This document shows positions 50,997 to 59,701 of a DNA stretch of 64,000 bases, piece after piece (the first letter of the stretch is position 1; the number at the start of each line of letters is the position of its first letter). The position numbers and the translations under genes were made by a program. The notes under the pieces were generated by a model that searched no databases, had not been told where the DNA came from, and worked only from the letters and a program-made list of their open reading frames with translations. This DNA is from Streptomyces sp. NBC_00190 (GTDB lineage Bacteria; Actinomycetota; Actinomycetes; Streptomycetales; Streptomycetaceae): positions 2,542,001 to 2,606,000 of the forward strand of contig NZ_CP108131.1 of the NCBI RefSeq assembly GCF_036203305.1, in the 5' to 3' direction.

Positions 50997-51794
50997 ATGG
51001 GTCATCAGGGCAGCCGCGACGAGCGGCGCATCAGTTCCGTATTCCTCGGCATCGCGGCCGTCATGGCGGTCACCGGCTGGGCCGTGTGGACGGGGTACTC
51101 GACGAGCACCGGGCTCGCCGTGTTCCTCTTCGTGACCTCCGCGTGGGTCGTCTCCCTGTGCCTGCACGAGTACGCGCACGCCCGGACCGCCCTGCACGGC
51201 GGCGACCTGACGGTGGGCGCCAAGGGCTATCTGACGCTGAATCCCCTGAAGTACACGCACGCGCTGCTCAGCATCGTCCTGCCGGTGATCTTCGTGATCC
51301 TCGGCGGGCTGGGCCTGCCCGGCGGCGCGGTGTACATCGAACTCGACCGCGTCCAGGGCCGCTGGAAGCACAGCCTGATCTCGGCGGCGGGCCCGCTGAC
51401 CAATGTGGCCTTCGCCCTGGTGTGCACGGCCCCGTTCTGGCTGGACGCCCTTGACGGCGTCCCGCCGGCGTTCCGCTTCGCCCTCGCCTTCCTCGCCCTG
51501 CTCCAGGTCTCGGCGGCGATCCTGAACTTCCTGCCGGTGCCGGGCCTCGACGGCTACGGGGTGATCGAGCCGTGGCTGTCGTACCGGGTGCGCCGCGAGG
51601 CGGCGCCGCTGGCGCCGTTCGGCCTGATCGCGGTCTTCGCGCTGCTGTGGATCCCGGAGGTCAACACGTTCTTCTTCGACGCGGTGAGCGGTGTGCTGTC
51701 CGGGCTCGGCGTGTCGGACCTGGACACCTACTGCGGCCGCGACCTCTACCGCTTCTGGGTGGAGACCGACGGCTTCTGCCAGGTCCCGTCCTAG
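50997..51794 (+). CDS. Site-2 protease family (M50) membrane metalloprotease
   Basis: A 265-residue membrane protein from ATG 50997. The zinc motif HEYAH lies at 57-61 inside a helix (VVSLCLHEYAHARTALHGGD) and the third ligand in NFLPVPGLDGYGVIEPWL. Four to six hydrophobic helices. Family members cut membrane-embedded regulators such as anti-sigma factors, but short forms like this have unknown substrates. Its last bases overlap the convergent small membrane protein gene by four bases. Confidence 0.9.
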   Translation: MGHQGSRDERRISSVFLGIAAVMAVTGWAVWTGYSTSTGLAVFLFVTSAWVVSLCLHEYAHARTALHGGDLTVGAKGYLTLNPLKYTHALLSIVLPVIFVILGGLGLPGGAVYIELDRVQGRWKHSLISAAGPLTNVAFALVCTAPFWLDALDGVPPAFRFALAFLALLQVSAAILNFLPVPGLDGYGVIEPWLSYRVRREAAPLAPFGLIAVFALLWIPEVNTFFFDAVSGVLSGLGVSDLDTYCGRDLYRFWVETDGFCQVPS

Positions 51795-51982
51795 TTGGCG
51801 CCGCGCGCGGCGGCGGCCTTCTCGGCCTTCGCCTTGCGGATGTAGTACCAGGCCATGTTGGACGTGAGGCCGGCCAGCAGCACCCAGACGATCCCGATGA
51901 AGCTGCCCTCCACGAAGGCTACGACGGCCGCGGCCACCGCGAGAACGCAGACGACAACGGCGAAGACGGCAAGGCGGGGCAT
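51791..51982 (-). CDS. Small two-helix membrane protein
   Basis: A 63-residue protein with two hydrophobic segments (LAVFAVVVCVLAVAAAVVAF; FIGIVWVLLAGLTSNMAWY) and a short basic tail (IRKAKAEKAAAARGAN). On the minus strand GAGGAGC precedes its ATG. Convergent overlap with the site-2 protease gene. No family recognised; probably a conserved Streptomyces membrane protein. Confidence 0.75.
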   Translation of the reverse strand: MPRLAVFAVVVCVLAVAAAVVAFVEGSFIGIVWVLLAGLTSNMAWYYIRKAKAEKAAAARGAN

Positions 51983-52077
51983 GGGAAGAGCTCCTCGGGA
52001 ACACTGAACGGGGTCGAGCCCCTCCAGTGTCCCCCATGCCCCGCAGTGGTCCCGTAAGGACGGCCGGGCGTCCTCGC

Positions 52078-52782
52078 TCAGACGTCCGTGACGCGCAGGC
52101 CCGCGTGGGCCTTGTAGCGGCGGTTGGTCGAGATCAGGTTGGCCACCAGGGATTCGACCTGGTGGGCGTTGCGAAGGCGGCCCGCGAAGACGCCTCGCAT
52201 GCCCGGGATGCGGGCGGCCAGGGCCTGGACGGTGTCCGTGTCCGCGCGGGACTCACCGAGGACCATCACGTCGGTGTCGATCTCGTCGATCGACTCGTCC
52301 TGGAGGAGGACCGCCGAGAGGTGGTGGAAGGCGGCCGTGACGCGGGAGTCCGGGAGCAGGGCCGCGGCCTGCTGGGCCGCGCTGCCCTCCTCGACCTGGA
52401 GGGCGTAGGCGCCCTGCTTGTCGAAGCCCAGCGGGTTGACGCAGTCCACCACGAGCTTGCCCGCGAGGTCCTCGCGCAGCGCTTCGAGGGTCTTGGCGTG
52501 GCCCTCCCACGGCACGGCGATGATCACGATGTCACTGCGCCGCGCGCACTCGGCGTTGTCCGCGCCCTCCACGCCGAGGCCCAGTTCCTCCGCGGCGGTG
52601 TGCGCGCGGTCGGCGGCGCGGGAGCCGATGATCACCTTCTGGCCGGCCCGGGCGAGCCGGTATGCCAGGCCGCGGCCCTGGTCGCCGGTGCCGCCGAGGA
52701 CGCCGACGACGAGGCCGGAGACGTCCGGGAGGTCCCAGGGGTCCTTGGCCGGCGGCTTCTGCGTGCTGTCTGAGGAAGTCAT
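52078..52782 (-). CDS. npdG: NADPH-dependent F420 reductase
   Basis: A 234-residue protein. The dinucleotide loop VVGVLGGTGDQGRGLAYRLA and IIGSRAADRAHTAAEELG are typical of F420:NADP oxidoreductase, followed by DIVIIAVPWEGHAKTLEAL, VVDCVNPLGFDKQG and AFHHLSAVLL. It passes hydride between NADPH and the deazaflavin F420, supplying reduced F420 for actinobacterial reductases. An N-terminal extension (STQKPPAKDPWDLPDVSGL) is present, as in many Streptomyces forms. Single gene. Confidence 0.92.
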   Translation of the reverse strand: MTSSDSTQKPPAKDPWDLPDVSGLVVGVLGGTGDQGRGLAYRLARAGQKVIIGSRAADRAHTAAEELGLGVEGADNAECARRSDIVIIAVPWEGHAKTLEALREDLAGKLVVDCVNPLGFDKQGAYALQVEEGSAAQQAAALLPDSRVTAAFHHLSAVLLQDESIDEIDTDVMVLGESRADTDTVQALAARIPGMRGVFAGRLRNAHQVESLVANLISTNRRYKAHAGLRVTDV

Positions 52783-52868
52783 GGGGGCGAGCGTACTGCC
52801 GAGTACCGCAGAGCCGAAGAGGAGGGAAGTGCTCCCGTTTGTCCCGTGCGTGGTGCAGGATGCCCGTC

Positions 52869-53555
52869 ATGGATGCCGTGAGAGTCGCGCTGCTGCGCGA
52901 GGTCCTCGCCGGTACGCAGTGGCCGGGAGCGGCGCGCCGCTTCGCCGGCTCGCTGCGGCGCTCGGTCGAACCGGGCGGCGGGAGCCTGCTGCTGGTGGGG
53001 ACCGAGCAGTACGAGCCCTGGCACCTGGCGGCGCACCTGGTGGACGAGGCCGCCTGGTCCGGGCTGCCGGAGCTGGCGCCCACCCTCGTACGCCACCGCG
53101 TGCTGCCCGGGGAGCCGCCGCACCTGTCGGTGGGCCTGAGCCGGCTGGAGGCGGCCCGGCGCGGGCACGCACTGCTGGTGGTGGCGCCGGAGAAGCCCGG
53201 CGAGGGGCTGCTGGAGCGGGTGCACGACGCCCGGCGCGCGGGGGCGACCGTACTGTCCCTGGACGGCGGGGACCCGGATCTGGGCACGCTCGCGCACGAC
53301 ACCCTCTCGGTGGCGGAGGGCTGCGCGGTGGGGGCGCCTCCCTGGGGGTCCCCCCGGATGGGGGCACCCCCAGCAGTAGCTGGGGGAGAGTCCGGGGGAG
53401 GTAGCTGGGGGATGGATCTGGACACCCTGCAGCACCTGGTCAGCGCGGCGGCCGGGGAGAACAGCCTGCCGGCGCGGCGCGGGCCGCGCCGCTTCCGGGA
53501 CCGGCTGGCGCGGCTGGCCGATCAGCTGACCGCCCCGCCGCCCAGCCGCTGGTAG
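52869..53555 (+). CDS. Conserved actinobacterial protein of unknown function, carrying an inserted repeat
   Basis: A 228-residue soluble protein from ATG 52869 (52860 also possible). It reads LLREVLAGTQWPGAARRFAG, SLLLVGTEQYEPWHLAAHLV, HALLVVAPEKPGEGLLERV and VLSLDGGDPDLGTLAHDTLS, the look of an alpha/beta nucleotide-like fold, but no catalytic motif. A G-rich tract at 53331-53412 codes for GAPPWGSPRMGAPPAVAGGE, then SGGGSWG, an apparent palindromic-repeat insertion before the conserved tail DLDTLQHLVSAAAGENSLP. Confidence 0.75.
   Translation: MDAVRVALLREVLAGTQWPGAARRFAGSLRRSVEPGGGSLLLVGTEQYEPWHLAAHLVDEAAWSGLPELAPTLVRHRVLPGEPPHLSVGLSRLEAARRGHALLVVAPEKPGEGLLERVHDARRAGATVLSLDGGDPDLGTLAHDTLSVAEGCAVGAPPWGSPRMGAPPAVAGGESGGGSWGMDLDTLQHLVSAAAGENSLPARRGPRRFRDRLARLADQLTAPPPSRW
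53331..53412. repeat. REP-like palindromic repeat inside a coding region
   Basis: The stretch has CCCCCAGCAGTAGCTGGGGG (a 20-base palindrome), preceded by GGGGGTCCCCCC and followed by another GTAGCTGGGGGA. It shares the CCCAGC...GCTGGGGGAG core of 1301-1332. The reading frame is retained. Confidence 0.7.
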
Positions 53556-53582
53556 GAGCCTCAGGCCCGGCGGCCTGCCGCC

Positions 53583-53819
53583 CTACGCGGTCGTGCCCTC
53601 GTCGTCCTCGCGGGTCTTGTCGTTCCACTTGGGGTCCGTCTGCCATTCGAGGTTGCGTTCCTCGGCCGTCTGCATCGCGTGGGCCGCCTCCTCGGGGGTC
53701 CCGTACGGACCGAACCGGTCCTTGGCGGGGCACTCGGGGCCTTCCTCGACCTTCTTGTGGACCAGGCAGTAGTACCACTCGCCCGGTTTGCCCACCTGGC
53801 GCTTCTTGAACAGGGCCAT
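53583..53819 (-). CDS. Small conserved protein, unknown
   Basis: A 78-residue protein from ATG 53819, with GAGGAG ten bases upstream. It reads [20 protein letters not shown], then a single [20 protein letters not shown] segment and a hydrophilic tail. The Trp/Cys pattern suggests a small folded domain; Streptomyces relatives are annotated hypothetical. It is divergent from map with 72 bases between. Confidence 0.75.
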   Translation of the reverse strand: MALFKKRQVGKPGEWYYCLVHKKVEEGPECPAKDRFGPYGTPEEAAHAMQTAEERNLEWQTDPKWNDKTREDDEGTTA

Positions 53820-53891
53820 CGCTGTCGGGCTCCTCTCGATACCGGTCTCTGCCGCCATGCTGCCCCATCCCGCCTGGATACACTCGCTTGC

Positions 53892-54749
53892 ATGTCTGGC
53901 CAGTCGCTGCTCGTACCAGGCGAGCTTTCTCCCGTCCGTTCCGTTCCCGGAAACATCCGCCGGCCCGAGTACGTGGGCAAGCCCGCGCCCACTCCGTACA
54001 CCGGACCGGAGGTGCAGTCGGCCGAGACCATCGAGGCCATGCGCATCGCCGGCCGGATCGCCGCCCAGGCGATGGAAGAGGCCGCCAAGCTGATCGCTCC
54101 GGGGGTGACCACCGACGAACTCGACCGGGTCGCCCACGCGTACATGTGCGACCACGGCGCCTACCCCTCGACGCTCGGCTACCGGGGCTTCCCGAAGTCG
54201 CTGTGCTCCTCGGTCAACGAGGTCATCTGCCACGGCATCCCCGACTCCACCGTCCTGCGCGACGGCGACATCGTGAACCTCGACGTCACCGCGTACATCG
54301 GCGGGGTGCACGGTGACAACAACGCCACCTACCTGTGCGGGGAGGTGGACGAGGAGTCGCGGCTGCTGGTGGAGCGCACCCGCGAGGCCCTGAACCGGGC
54401 CGTCAAGGCCGTCAAGCCGGGCCGCCAGATCAACATCATCGGCCGGGTCATCGAGTCGTACGCGAAGCGTTTCGGCTACGGCGTGGTCCGGGACTTCACC
54501 GGCCACGGCATCAACTCGTCCTTCCACTCCGGCCTGATCATCCCGCACTACGACAGCCCGCACGCCACCACCGTCATCGAACCCGGGATGACCTTCACCA
54601 TCGAACCGATGCTGACCCTGGGCACCCACGAGTACGACATGTGGGCGGACGGCTGGACGGTCGTCACGAAGGACCGCAAGCGCACCGCGCAGTTCGAGCA
54701 CACGCTGGTGGTCACCGACACCGGCGCGGAGATCCTCACCTTGCCGTAG
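53892..54749 (+). CDS. map: Methionine aminopeptidase type I
   Basis: A 285-residue type I MetAP from ATG 53892, removing initiator methionine. The N-terminal extension ([16 protein letters not shown]) is found in Actinobacteria. Metal ligands are seen in [18 protein letters not shown] (two Asp), [11 protein letters not shown] (His), FTIEPML (Glu) and FEHTLVV (Glu). The substrate His is in VICHGIPD. Not part of a ribosomal operon here, so it may be a second MetAP. Confidence 0.95.
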   Translation: MSGQSLLVPGELSPVRSVPGNIRRPEYVGKPAPTPYTGPEVQSAETIEAMRIAGRIAAQAMEEAAKLIAPGVTTDELDRVAHAYMCDHGAYPSTLGYRGFPKSLCSSVNEVICHGIPDSTVLRDGDIVNLDVTAYIGGVHGDNNATYLCGEVDEESRLLVERTREALNRAVKAVKPGRQINIIGRVIESYAKRFGYGVVRDFTGHGINSSFHSGLIIPHYDSPHATTVIEPGMTFTIEPMLTLGTHEYDMWADGWTVVTKDRKRTAQFEHTLVVTDTGAEILTLP

Positions 54750-54814
54750 GCACCTCGCTGCAGGCGCTCCGGCGCAGGTGACTTTTTACCGACAGGGCGT
54801 CGGGAACCCATTGA

Positions 54815-54830
54815 CTTAGGCATACCTAAG
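54815..54830. promoter_or_regulatory. Iron box (CTTAGG-CATA-CCTAAG) of the heme oxygenase promoter
   Basis: A perfect 6-base arm palindrome containing TTAGG-N4-CCTAA lies about 62 bases before the heme oxygenase start, next to TTGACT. The same core is at 58577-58590 and, less perfectly, 61798-61811. It matches the DmdR1/IdeR consensus half-sites, so the gene should be repressed when iron is plentiful. Confidence 0.8.
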
Positions 54831-54891
54831 TAGGAAGATCGGACGTGGCGGCCGTGCCGCCACGTCTTCTTCTCTTCCCTGGAGGTCCGTC

Positions 54892-55539
54892 TTGGACGCC
54901 TTCTCTACGGTCATCCGCGTCGCTTCGCACGAGCAGCACACCGAGGCCGAGACGTCGACCTTCATGAGCGACCTGCTGGGCGGGCGGCTCGGGGTGGACG
55001 CGTACACGCGCTACACCGAGCAGCTGTGGTTCGTGTACCGGGCCCTGGAGGACGCGGCCGACTCGCTCAAGGACGACCCGGTGGCCGGCCCGTTCATCCG
55101 GCCCGAGCTGATGCGCGTCGCAGAGATCGAGCGCGACCTCGCGCACCTGCTGGGGCCCGGCTGGCGCGGACGCGTGGCGGCGCTGCCCGCGACCGAGGCC
55201 TACGCCGCCCGGGTGACCCGGTGCGCGGCCGAGTGGCCGGGCGGTTACGTCGCCCACCACTACACCCGCTACCTCGGCGACCTCTCCGGCGGCCAGATCA
55301 TCCGCGACAAGGCGGAGCGCACCTGGGGCTTCGAACGCAAGGGCGACGGCGTCCGCTTCTACGTCTTCGCGGACATCTCCAACCCGGCGGCCTTCAAGCG
55401 GACCTACCGCGAGCTGCTGGACGCGATCGCCGCGGACGACCTGGAGAAGCAGCGCATCATCGACGAGTGCAAGCGCGCCTTCGACTTCAACGGCGCGGTC
55501 TTCCGCGAGCTGGGCGAGCGCTTCCCGCTCTCCGCCTAA
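54892..55539 (+). CDS. Biliverdin-producing heme oxygenase
   Basis: A 215-residue enzyme from TTG 54892 (CTGGAGG upstream). It opens heme with O2 and electrons to biliverdin, CO and Fe(II). SHEQHTEAETSTFMSDLLGG aligns with corynebacterial HmuO, making His16 the proximal ligand; AHHYTRYLGDLSGGQII is the distal helix with GxxxG flexibility. It releases iron from heme brought in by HmuTUV (58684-61686). An iron box precedes it. Electron donor is not encoded nearby. Confidence 0.93.
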   Translation: MDAFSTVIRVASHEQHTEAETSTFMSDLLGGRLGVDAYTRYTEQLWFVYRALEDAADSLKDDPVAGPFIRPELMRVAEIERDLAHLLGPGWRGRVAALPATEAYAARVTRCAAEWPGGYVAHHYTRYLGDLSGGQIIRDKAERTWGFERKGDGVRFYVFADISNPAAFKRTYRELLDAIAADDLEKQRIIDECKRAFDFNGAVFRELGERFPLSA

Positions 55540-55546
55540 GCGACGC

Positions 55547-56248
55547 TTAGCCCCCGACGCCGACGCCGATGCCGCTTCCGCTGCGGCCACCGATGCCGCC
55601 CGGGGCGAAGCGGACGCGGCCGCCGATCTCGACCGTGCCGTCGGGGCCGGGGGCGGTGAGGATCTGGGAGCCGGCGCCCTGGGTGATGTTCAGGGCGCGG
55701 TTCAGCTGGGCCGTCAGCAGGATCGCCGCCGAGCCTGTGGCCTCGTCCTCGGCGATGACCCCGTCGGCGCGGCGCGGGAAGCCGCGGGCCCGGACCCGTC
55801 CCGCGGCCTCGTCCTCCCAGGCCCACGCGTACAGCCAGCCCTCGCCCGGCGGCGGCGCCGGCAGCGCCTCGACGTCGGCGGGGCTCGCGTACTGCTCGGT
55901 GCGCTTGCCCTCGACCCACTCGGGGCGGGCCGTGATCCAGGTGAACTCCCCGTCGTCACGCGCCCATACGGATCCGGCCGGCGGCTGGAGCTCCTCGATG
56001 TCCAGCAGCCACGCGACCCCGACCAGCGGATGTCCCGCGAAGGACATCCGCGTGCCGGGCGTGCGGATGTCGACGACCCCGCGCTCGGGGTCGTCGACGA
56101 ACACCGTCTCGCTGTAGCCGAGTTCGGCGGCCAGCGCCTGCCGCGACGCGTCGTCGGGGCAGGTCCGGCCGTCGCGGACGACACCGAGCAGGTTGCCGTA
56201 CCGGCCGTCACCCGCGCAGAAGACCATCAAGACGTCGAGATCGTTCAC
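55547..56248 (-). CDS. PhzF-family isomerase-like protein
   Basis: A 233-residue protein from GTG 56248 (a TTG four codons up is the alternative). The two-fold PhzF fold is evident from YGNLLGVVRDG, ELGYSETVFVDD, the SFAGHPLVG segment, and EDEATGSAAILLTAQLNR near the end with RVRFAPGGIGG. Catalytic Glu of PhzF is usually in the GNxxAV region; here it is not clearly seen. Such proteins isomerise small ring substrates, mostly unknown. Ends convergent with the heme oxygenase after 7 bases. Confidence 0.85.
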   Translation of the reverse strand: MNDLDVLMVFCAGDGRYGNLLGVVRDGRTCPDDASRQALAAELGYSETVFVDDPERGVVDIRTPGTRMSFAGHPLVGVAWLLDIEELQPPAGSVWARDDGEFTWITARPEWVEGKRTEQYASPADVEALPAPPPGEGWLYAWAWEDEAAGRVRARGFPRRADGVIAEDEATGSAAILLTAQLNRALNITQGAGSQILTAPGPDGTVEIGGRVRFAPGGIGGRSGSGIGVGVGG

Positions 56249-56267
56249 GCGGGCATTCAAACACGGC

Positions 56268-57087
56268 TCAGCGCAGGTCCGTACGCCGCCTGCGCGCGAG
56301 GTACACCGCGCCCGCGCCGGCCGCGACCGCCGCGCCGGAGGCGCCGAGCAGGGCCGTGGCCGGGATTTCCGCGCCGGTGGCGGCGAGGCTGCCGCCGACG
56401 GTGGCCGCGGTGAGGCCCGTGCCGCCGGTGCCGCCGGTACCGGTCACCGGGAGCGTGGCGTCCTTGTCCACGGCCACGGAGAGGGTCAGCGGGTCGATCG
56501 CGTCCCCCGCCTTGTACAGGGAGCCGGTGGTGTCGTTGGCGAAGGAGGCCGCGCCCTCGGCGGTGAAGGCCGCCGGTATCGAACGCAGCGCCAGCACACC
56601 GCCGTTGGTCCTGTAGTCGCTCTTCGACAGGTCGAGCGTGGCGAAGGGAACGGCCGCCTTGGTGCCGGCGGTTGATGACGTCCGCGGTGAGCTTCTTCGT
56701 GCCGGTGTCGATACGGAAGTCCGAGAGCTTGACCTCGAAGCCGTGGCCGGCGGGCGGGGCGGGCGAGGAGAAGGTGACGCTTCCCTTGAAGGCCGCCTTC
56801 ACCACGTGGCCGGCGGCCGGTTCGTACTGACCGGTCGGCTCGCCGAACCGCAGGCTGCCGTCCTCGTTCTGCTTGGCGCCGTCCGCCACGGTGATGGAGC
56901 CCTTGGCCATGCCGGTCACGTAGGCGCGGTAACTGGCGAGCACCCCCCAGTCGAGGGTGCCGCCGACGATCTTCATCGGTGGGACGGCCGGTGCGGCAGT
57001 GGCCGGCACGGCCAGGGCGGTGGCGCCGAGAGCGGCGGCGGTGAGGACTGCGGCCGCGGCGGCGACCGGACGGCGGAGGGACGACAT
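56268..57087 (-). pseudogene. htaA: HtaA-domain heme-binding surface protein, broken by a one-base frameshift
   Basis: The 5' part from ATG 57087 encodes a signal peptide (VAAAAAVLTAAALGATALAV), then IVGGTLDWGVLASYRAYVTG and FEVKLSDFRIDTGTKKLTAD, a HtaA (CR) domain. At about 56663-56672 (ATCAACCGCCGGCACC on the coding strand) one extra base shifts the frame. In the next frame the expected remainder follows: TKAAVPFATLDL, LALRSIPAAFTAEGAASFAN, a Gly/Thr stem, a C-terminal helix (ALLGASGAAVAAGAGAVYLA) and RRRR. Both halves look functional, so the lesion is recent or a sequence error. It belongs to the iron regulon with the next gene. Confidence 0.8.
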
Positions 57088-57166
57088 CGCTGAGAACTCC
57101 TGGGCAGAGGAAGGGGGAAGAAGGGAAGAGGGGAGGAAGGAAGGGACGGGAAGGGCGGCCGCGCCG

Positions 57167-58546
57167 CTACGGGGCTTCGGCCGACGCGCGGCGCCCCCGG
57201 ACCACGAGGAAGGCCGCACCGCCGGCCAGGACCAGTACGGCCACGGCCAGCGAGACGTACAGCCCGGTGTGCGAGGACTCCGAGGCCGCCTGCTGGGCGA
57301 GCAGCGGCGCGGACGACGGCGGCGTGGGCGTGGCCGCGGAGCCCAGGTCCGGCAGGGCCGGGAGGTTCGCGGTGGGGTCGAGGGCGACGGCGAGCGAGAC
57401 GGGGTCCATCCCGGTGCCCGCCTTGTACATCGAGCCGAAGGCCTGGGAGCCGCCCTCGGTGAGGGTGGCGGGGGCTTCGGCGAGGGTGGCGAGCCCGCCC
57501 TCGGTCTTCAGGGACGCGGCGTCGAACTCCACCAGCGCGACGGCGTTCTTCGTCCCGTCGCCGGTGGTGACGTCGGCGGACAGCACGCCCTTGCCGTTCT
57601 CCACCGTGACCGCCACCTTGCCGAGCTTCAGGTCCAGGTGGGCGCCGGTGAAGTGGACCGTGCCGGCGAAGGCCGCATCCAGGGTGCCCTTCGCGCCGTC
57701 GTACGTGCCCTTGCCCTGCGGGAAGCGGAAGAGCGCGCCGCCGTCCTGGGCGCCCTCGGCGAGGGTCCACGCGCCCTGGCCGACCGAGCCGGTGACGTAC
57801 TCGCGGAAAGTACGGCGCACCCCCCAGTCGACGGCGGCGTCGGTGAAGGCGCCCGGCGCCCGCGGGGTCCCGGCGGCCGTGGTGTCCGGCTGCGCGGTCG
57901 GCTGCTGCTGCGAAGGATCCGCCGCCGGTGCGGCCTTGACGTCGGCGGACAGCGAGACCGGGTCGAGCTGCGCGCCCGCCGCGTAGTAGCCGGCGAAGGC
58001 CTGAGCGCCCTGCTCGGTGAGGGTGGCCGGGAGGTTGGTGAGGGTGAGCGGGCTCGCGCCGCCCTTCATGTCGACGCCGCCGAGGCCGAGGGTGGCGAAG
58101 GGCACCTGGGACCGGCTGCTGACCTCGCCGGTGTCCTTCGCCTTGCTGGAGACGTCCACGTACAGAGTGCCCTTGCCGGCGCTGATCCTGACGGTGGGCC
58201 GGCTCACCGTCATGTCCAGCTCGTGGACGCCGTCGGGCTTCTGGTGGCCCTGGAAGGTCACCCCGCCCGAGTAGGAGGCCTCGAAGGCGCCGGAGGCGGG
58301 GTCGTAGGAGCCGGTCGCCGAGTGGAAGCGGAAGAGGCTGCCGCCGACCGTGGCGGCGCCGCCCTTCAGCTTGAAACCGCCTTTCGCCACCGGGCCGGTG
58401 ACGTAACTCTGGAAGGACGATTTGACGCCCCAGTCCAGTCGGCCGCCCTGCACGGTGCCCGCCCGGGCGGCGGTGGCCGGGAGCAGGGCGCCCAGCAGGG
58501 CCGCCAACAGGGCGACGGCGAACGCGCGGACGGGTCTTGCCGACAT
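57167..58546 (-). CDS. Two-domain HtaA heme-binding surface protein
   Basis: A 459-residue protein: signal peptide (RAFAVALLAALLGALLPATA), HtaA domain 1 (about 35-205: LDWGVKSSFQSYVTG ... GYYAAGAQLDPVSLSADV), Pro/Gln/Ala linker, HtaA domain 2 (about 235-405: VDWGVRRTFREYVTG ... SMYKAGTGMDPVSLAVAL), then a Pro-rich stem and C-terminal helix (LYVSLAVAVLVLAGGAAFLV) with RGRR. In Corynebacterium HtaA captures heme from hemoglobin and hands it to HmuT. An iron box at 58574-58592 precedes it and is shared with divergent hmuT. It lies 79 bases upstream of the broken htaA. Confidence 0.9.
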   Translation of the reverse strand: MSARPVRAFAVALLAALLGALLPATAARAGTVQGGRLDWGVKSSFQSYVTGPVAKGGFKLKGGAATVGGSLFRFHSATGSYDPASGAFEASYSGGVTFQGHQKPDGVHELDMTVSRPTVRISAGKGTLYVDVSSKAKDTGEVSSRSQVPFATLGLGGVDMKGGASPLTLTNLPATLTEQGAQAFAGYYAAGAQLDPVSLSADVKAAPAADPSQQQPTAQPDTTAAGTPRAPGAFTDAAVDWGVRRTFREYVTGSVGQGAWTLAEGAQDGGALFRFPQGKGTYDGAKGTLDAAFAGTVHFTGAHLDLKLGKVAVTVENGKGVLSADVTTGDGTKNAVALVEFDAASLKTEGGLATLAEAPATLTEGGSQAFGSMYKAGTGMDPVSLAVALDPTANLPALPDLGSAATPTPPSSAPLLAQQAASESSHTGLYVSLAVAVLVLAGGAAFLVVRGRRASAEAP

Positions 58547-58573
58547 GAATGTCCCCTCCAGGGCTGGCGAAGT

Positions 58574-58592
58574 AAGGTTAGGCTAACCTAAG
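58574..58592. promoter_or_regulatory. Iron box between divergent HtaA and HmuTUV genes
   Basis: TAAGGTTAG-G-CTAACCTAA is a 19-base palindrome with one mismatch, containing TTAGG-CTAA-CCTAA. This is nearly the DmdR1/IdeR consensus. It lies 28 bases before the HtaA start and about 90 before hmuT, so it can control both directions. Confidence 0.88.
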
Positions 58593-58683
58593 TTATTGCC
58601 GGGTGGGTGAGGAACCCCCCGGTCTCCGGAACCTCTCCGGAACCTCTCCGAAACCCCAGTCGGACGATCAGGACGGTGCCTTC

Positions 58684-59700
58684 GTGCCTACGCCCGCCGC
58701 GTCACACCGCTTTCCCCGTCTCGCTCCCGCCGTGGCAGCACTGGCCCTGGCACTCGCGCTGACGGGCTGCGGAGGTACGGCCACCACCCCGGGCCCATCC
58801 GCCCGGACCGCCGCCGCGGACCGGGTGGAACCGCTCGCCCCGGCGCCGCTGCCCGCACTGCCGGTGACCGTGCCCTCGGCGGACGGGACCCAGGTGAGCG
58901 TCACTTCGGCGGACCGGGTCGTCCCGCTGACCGGCAGCCTCAGCGAGATCGTCCACACGCTCGGCCTCGGCGGGCAGGTCGTGGCCCGGGACATCACCGC
59001 CACCTTCGAACAGGCCGCGCACCTGCCGGTGGTGACCCGCGGCCACGACGTCTCCGCCGAGAGCGTGCTCTCGCTGCGGCCGACGCTGGTGCTGGCGGAG
59101 ACCACCAGCGGTCCCGCCGAGGCGGTTCAGCAGATCCGCGACGCGGGCATCCCGGTGCTGGTCGTGGCCCCGGCCAAGTCCCTGGACGACGTGCCGAAGC
59201 GGATCGCGGCGGTGGCCGCCGCGCTCGGCGTCGAGGAGGCCGGGGAACGCCTGAACCGGCGCACGGCCGACCGGATCGCCGCCGCCCGCAAGGACGTTCC
59301 GGCCGGCTCCGGGACAAAGCCCCGGGTGGCCTTCCTCTACCTGCGCGGCACCGCCTCCGTCTACCTGCTGGGCGGTTCAGACTCCGGGGCCGCCTCGCTG
59401 CTGGAGGCGGCGGGCGCGGTCGACACCGGCAAGGAGTCCGGGCTCGGCAAGGACTTCACCCCGATCACCAGTGAGGCCCTGGCGGGCGCCGCCCCCGACG
59501 CGATCCTGGTGATGTCCAAGGGCCTCGAATCGGTCGGCGGCGTCGACGGCCTGGTGAAGATCCCGGGCGTCACCCAGACCCCGGCCGGCATGGACCGCCG
59601 GGTGGTCACGATCGACGACGGCGTCCTGCTGGGCTACGGCCCGCGCACGGACCAGGTGCTCGCCTCCCTGGTCGCCCAGCTCTACGGCAAGGGCGCCTGA
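58684..59700 (+). CDS. hmuT: Heme ABC transporter substrate-binding lipoprotein
   Basis: A 338-residue protein from GTG 58684, which gives a proper lipoprotein signal (RLAPAVAALALALALTGC); the GTG at 58603 would add 27 unusual residues. The class III binding fold is visible: RVVPLTGSLSEIVHTLGLGG, PVVTRGHDVSAESVLSLRPT, GIPVLVVAPAKSLDDVP, IAAVAAALGVEEAGERLNRR and the terminal GPRTDQVLASLV. It receives heme and delivers it to the permease encoded one base further on. Part of hmuTUV. Confidence 0.92.
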   Translation: MPTPAASHRFPRLAPAVAALALALALTGCGGTATTPGPSARTAAADRVEPLAPAPLPALPVTVPSADGTQVSVTSADRVVPLTGSLSEIVHTLGLGGQVVARDITATFEQAAHLPVVTRGHDVSAESVLSLRPTLVLAETTSGPAEAVQQIRDAGIPVLVVAPAKSLDDVPKRIAAVAAALGVEEAGERLNRRTADRIAAARKDVPAGSGTKPRVAFLYLRGTASVYLLGGSDSGAASLLEAAGAVDTGKESGLGKDFTPITSEALAGAAPDAILVMSKGLESVGGVDGLVKIPGVTQTPAGMDRRVVTIDDGVLLGYGPRTDQVLASLVAQLYGKGA

Positions 59701-59701
59701 G

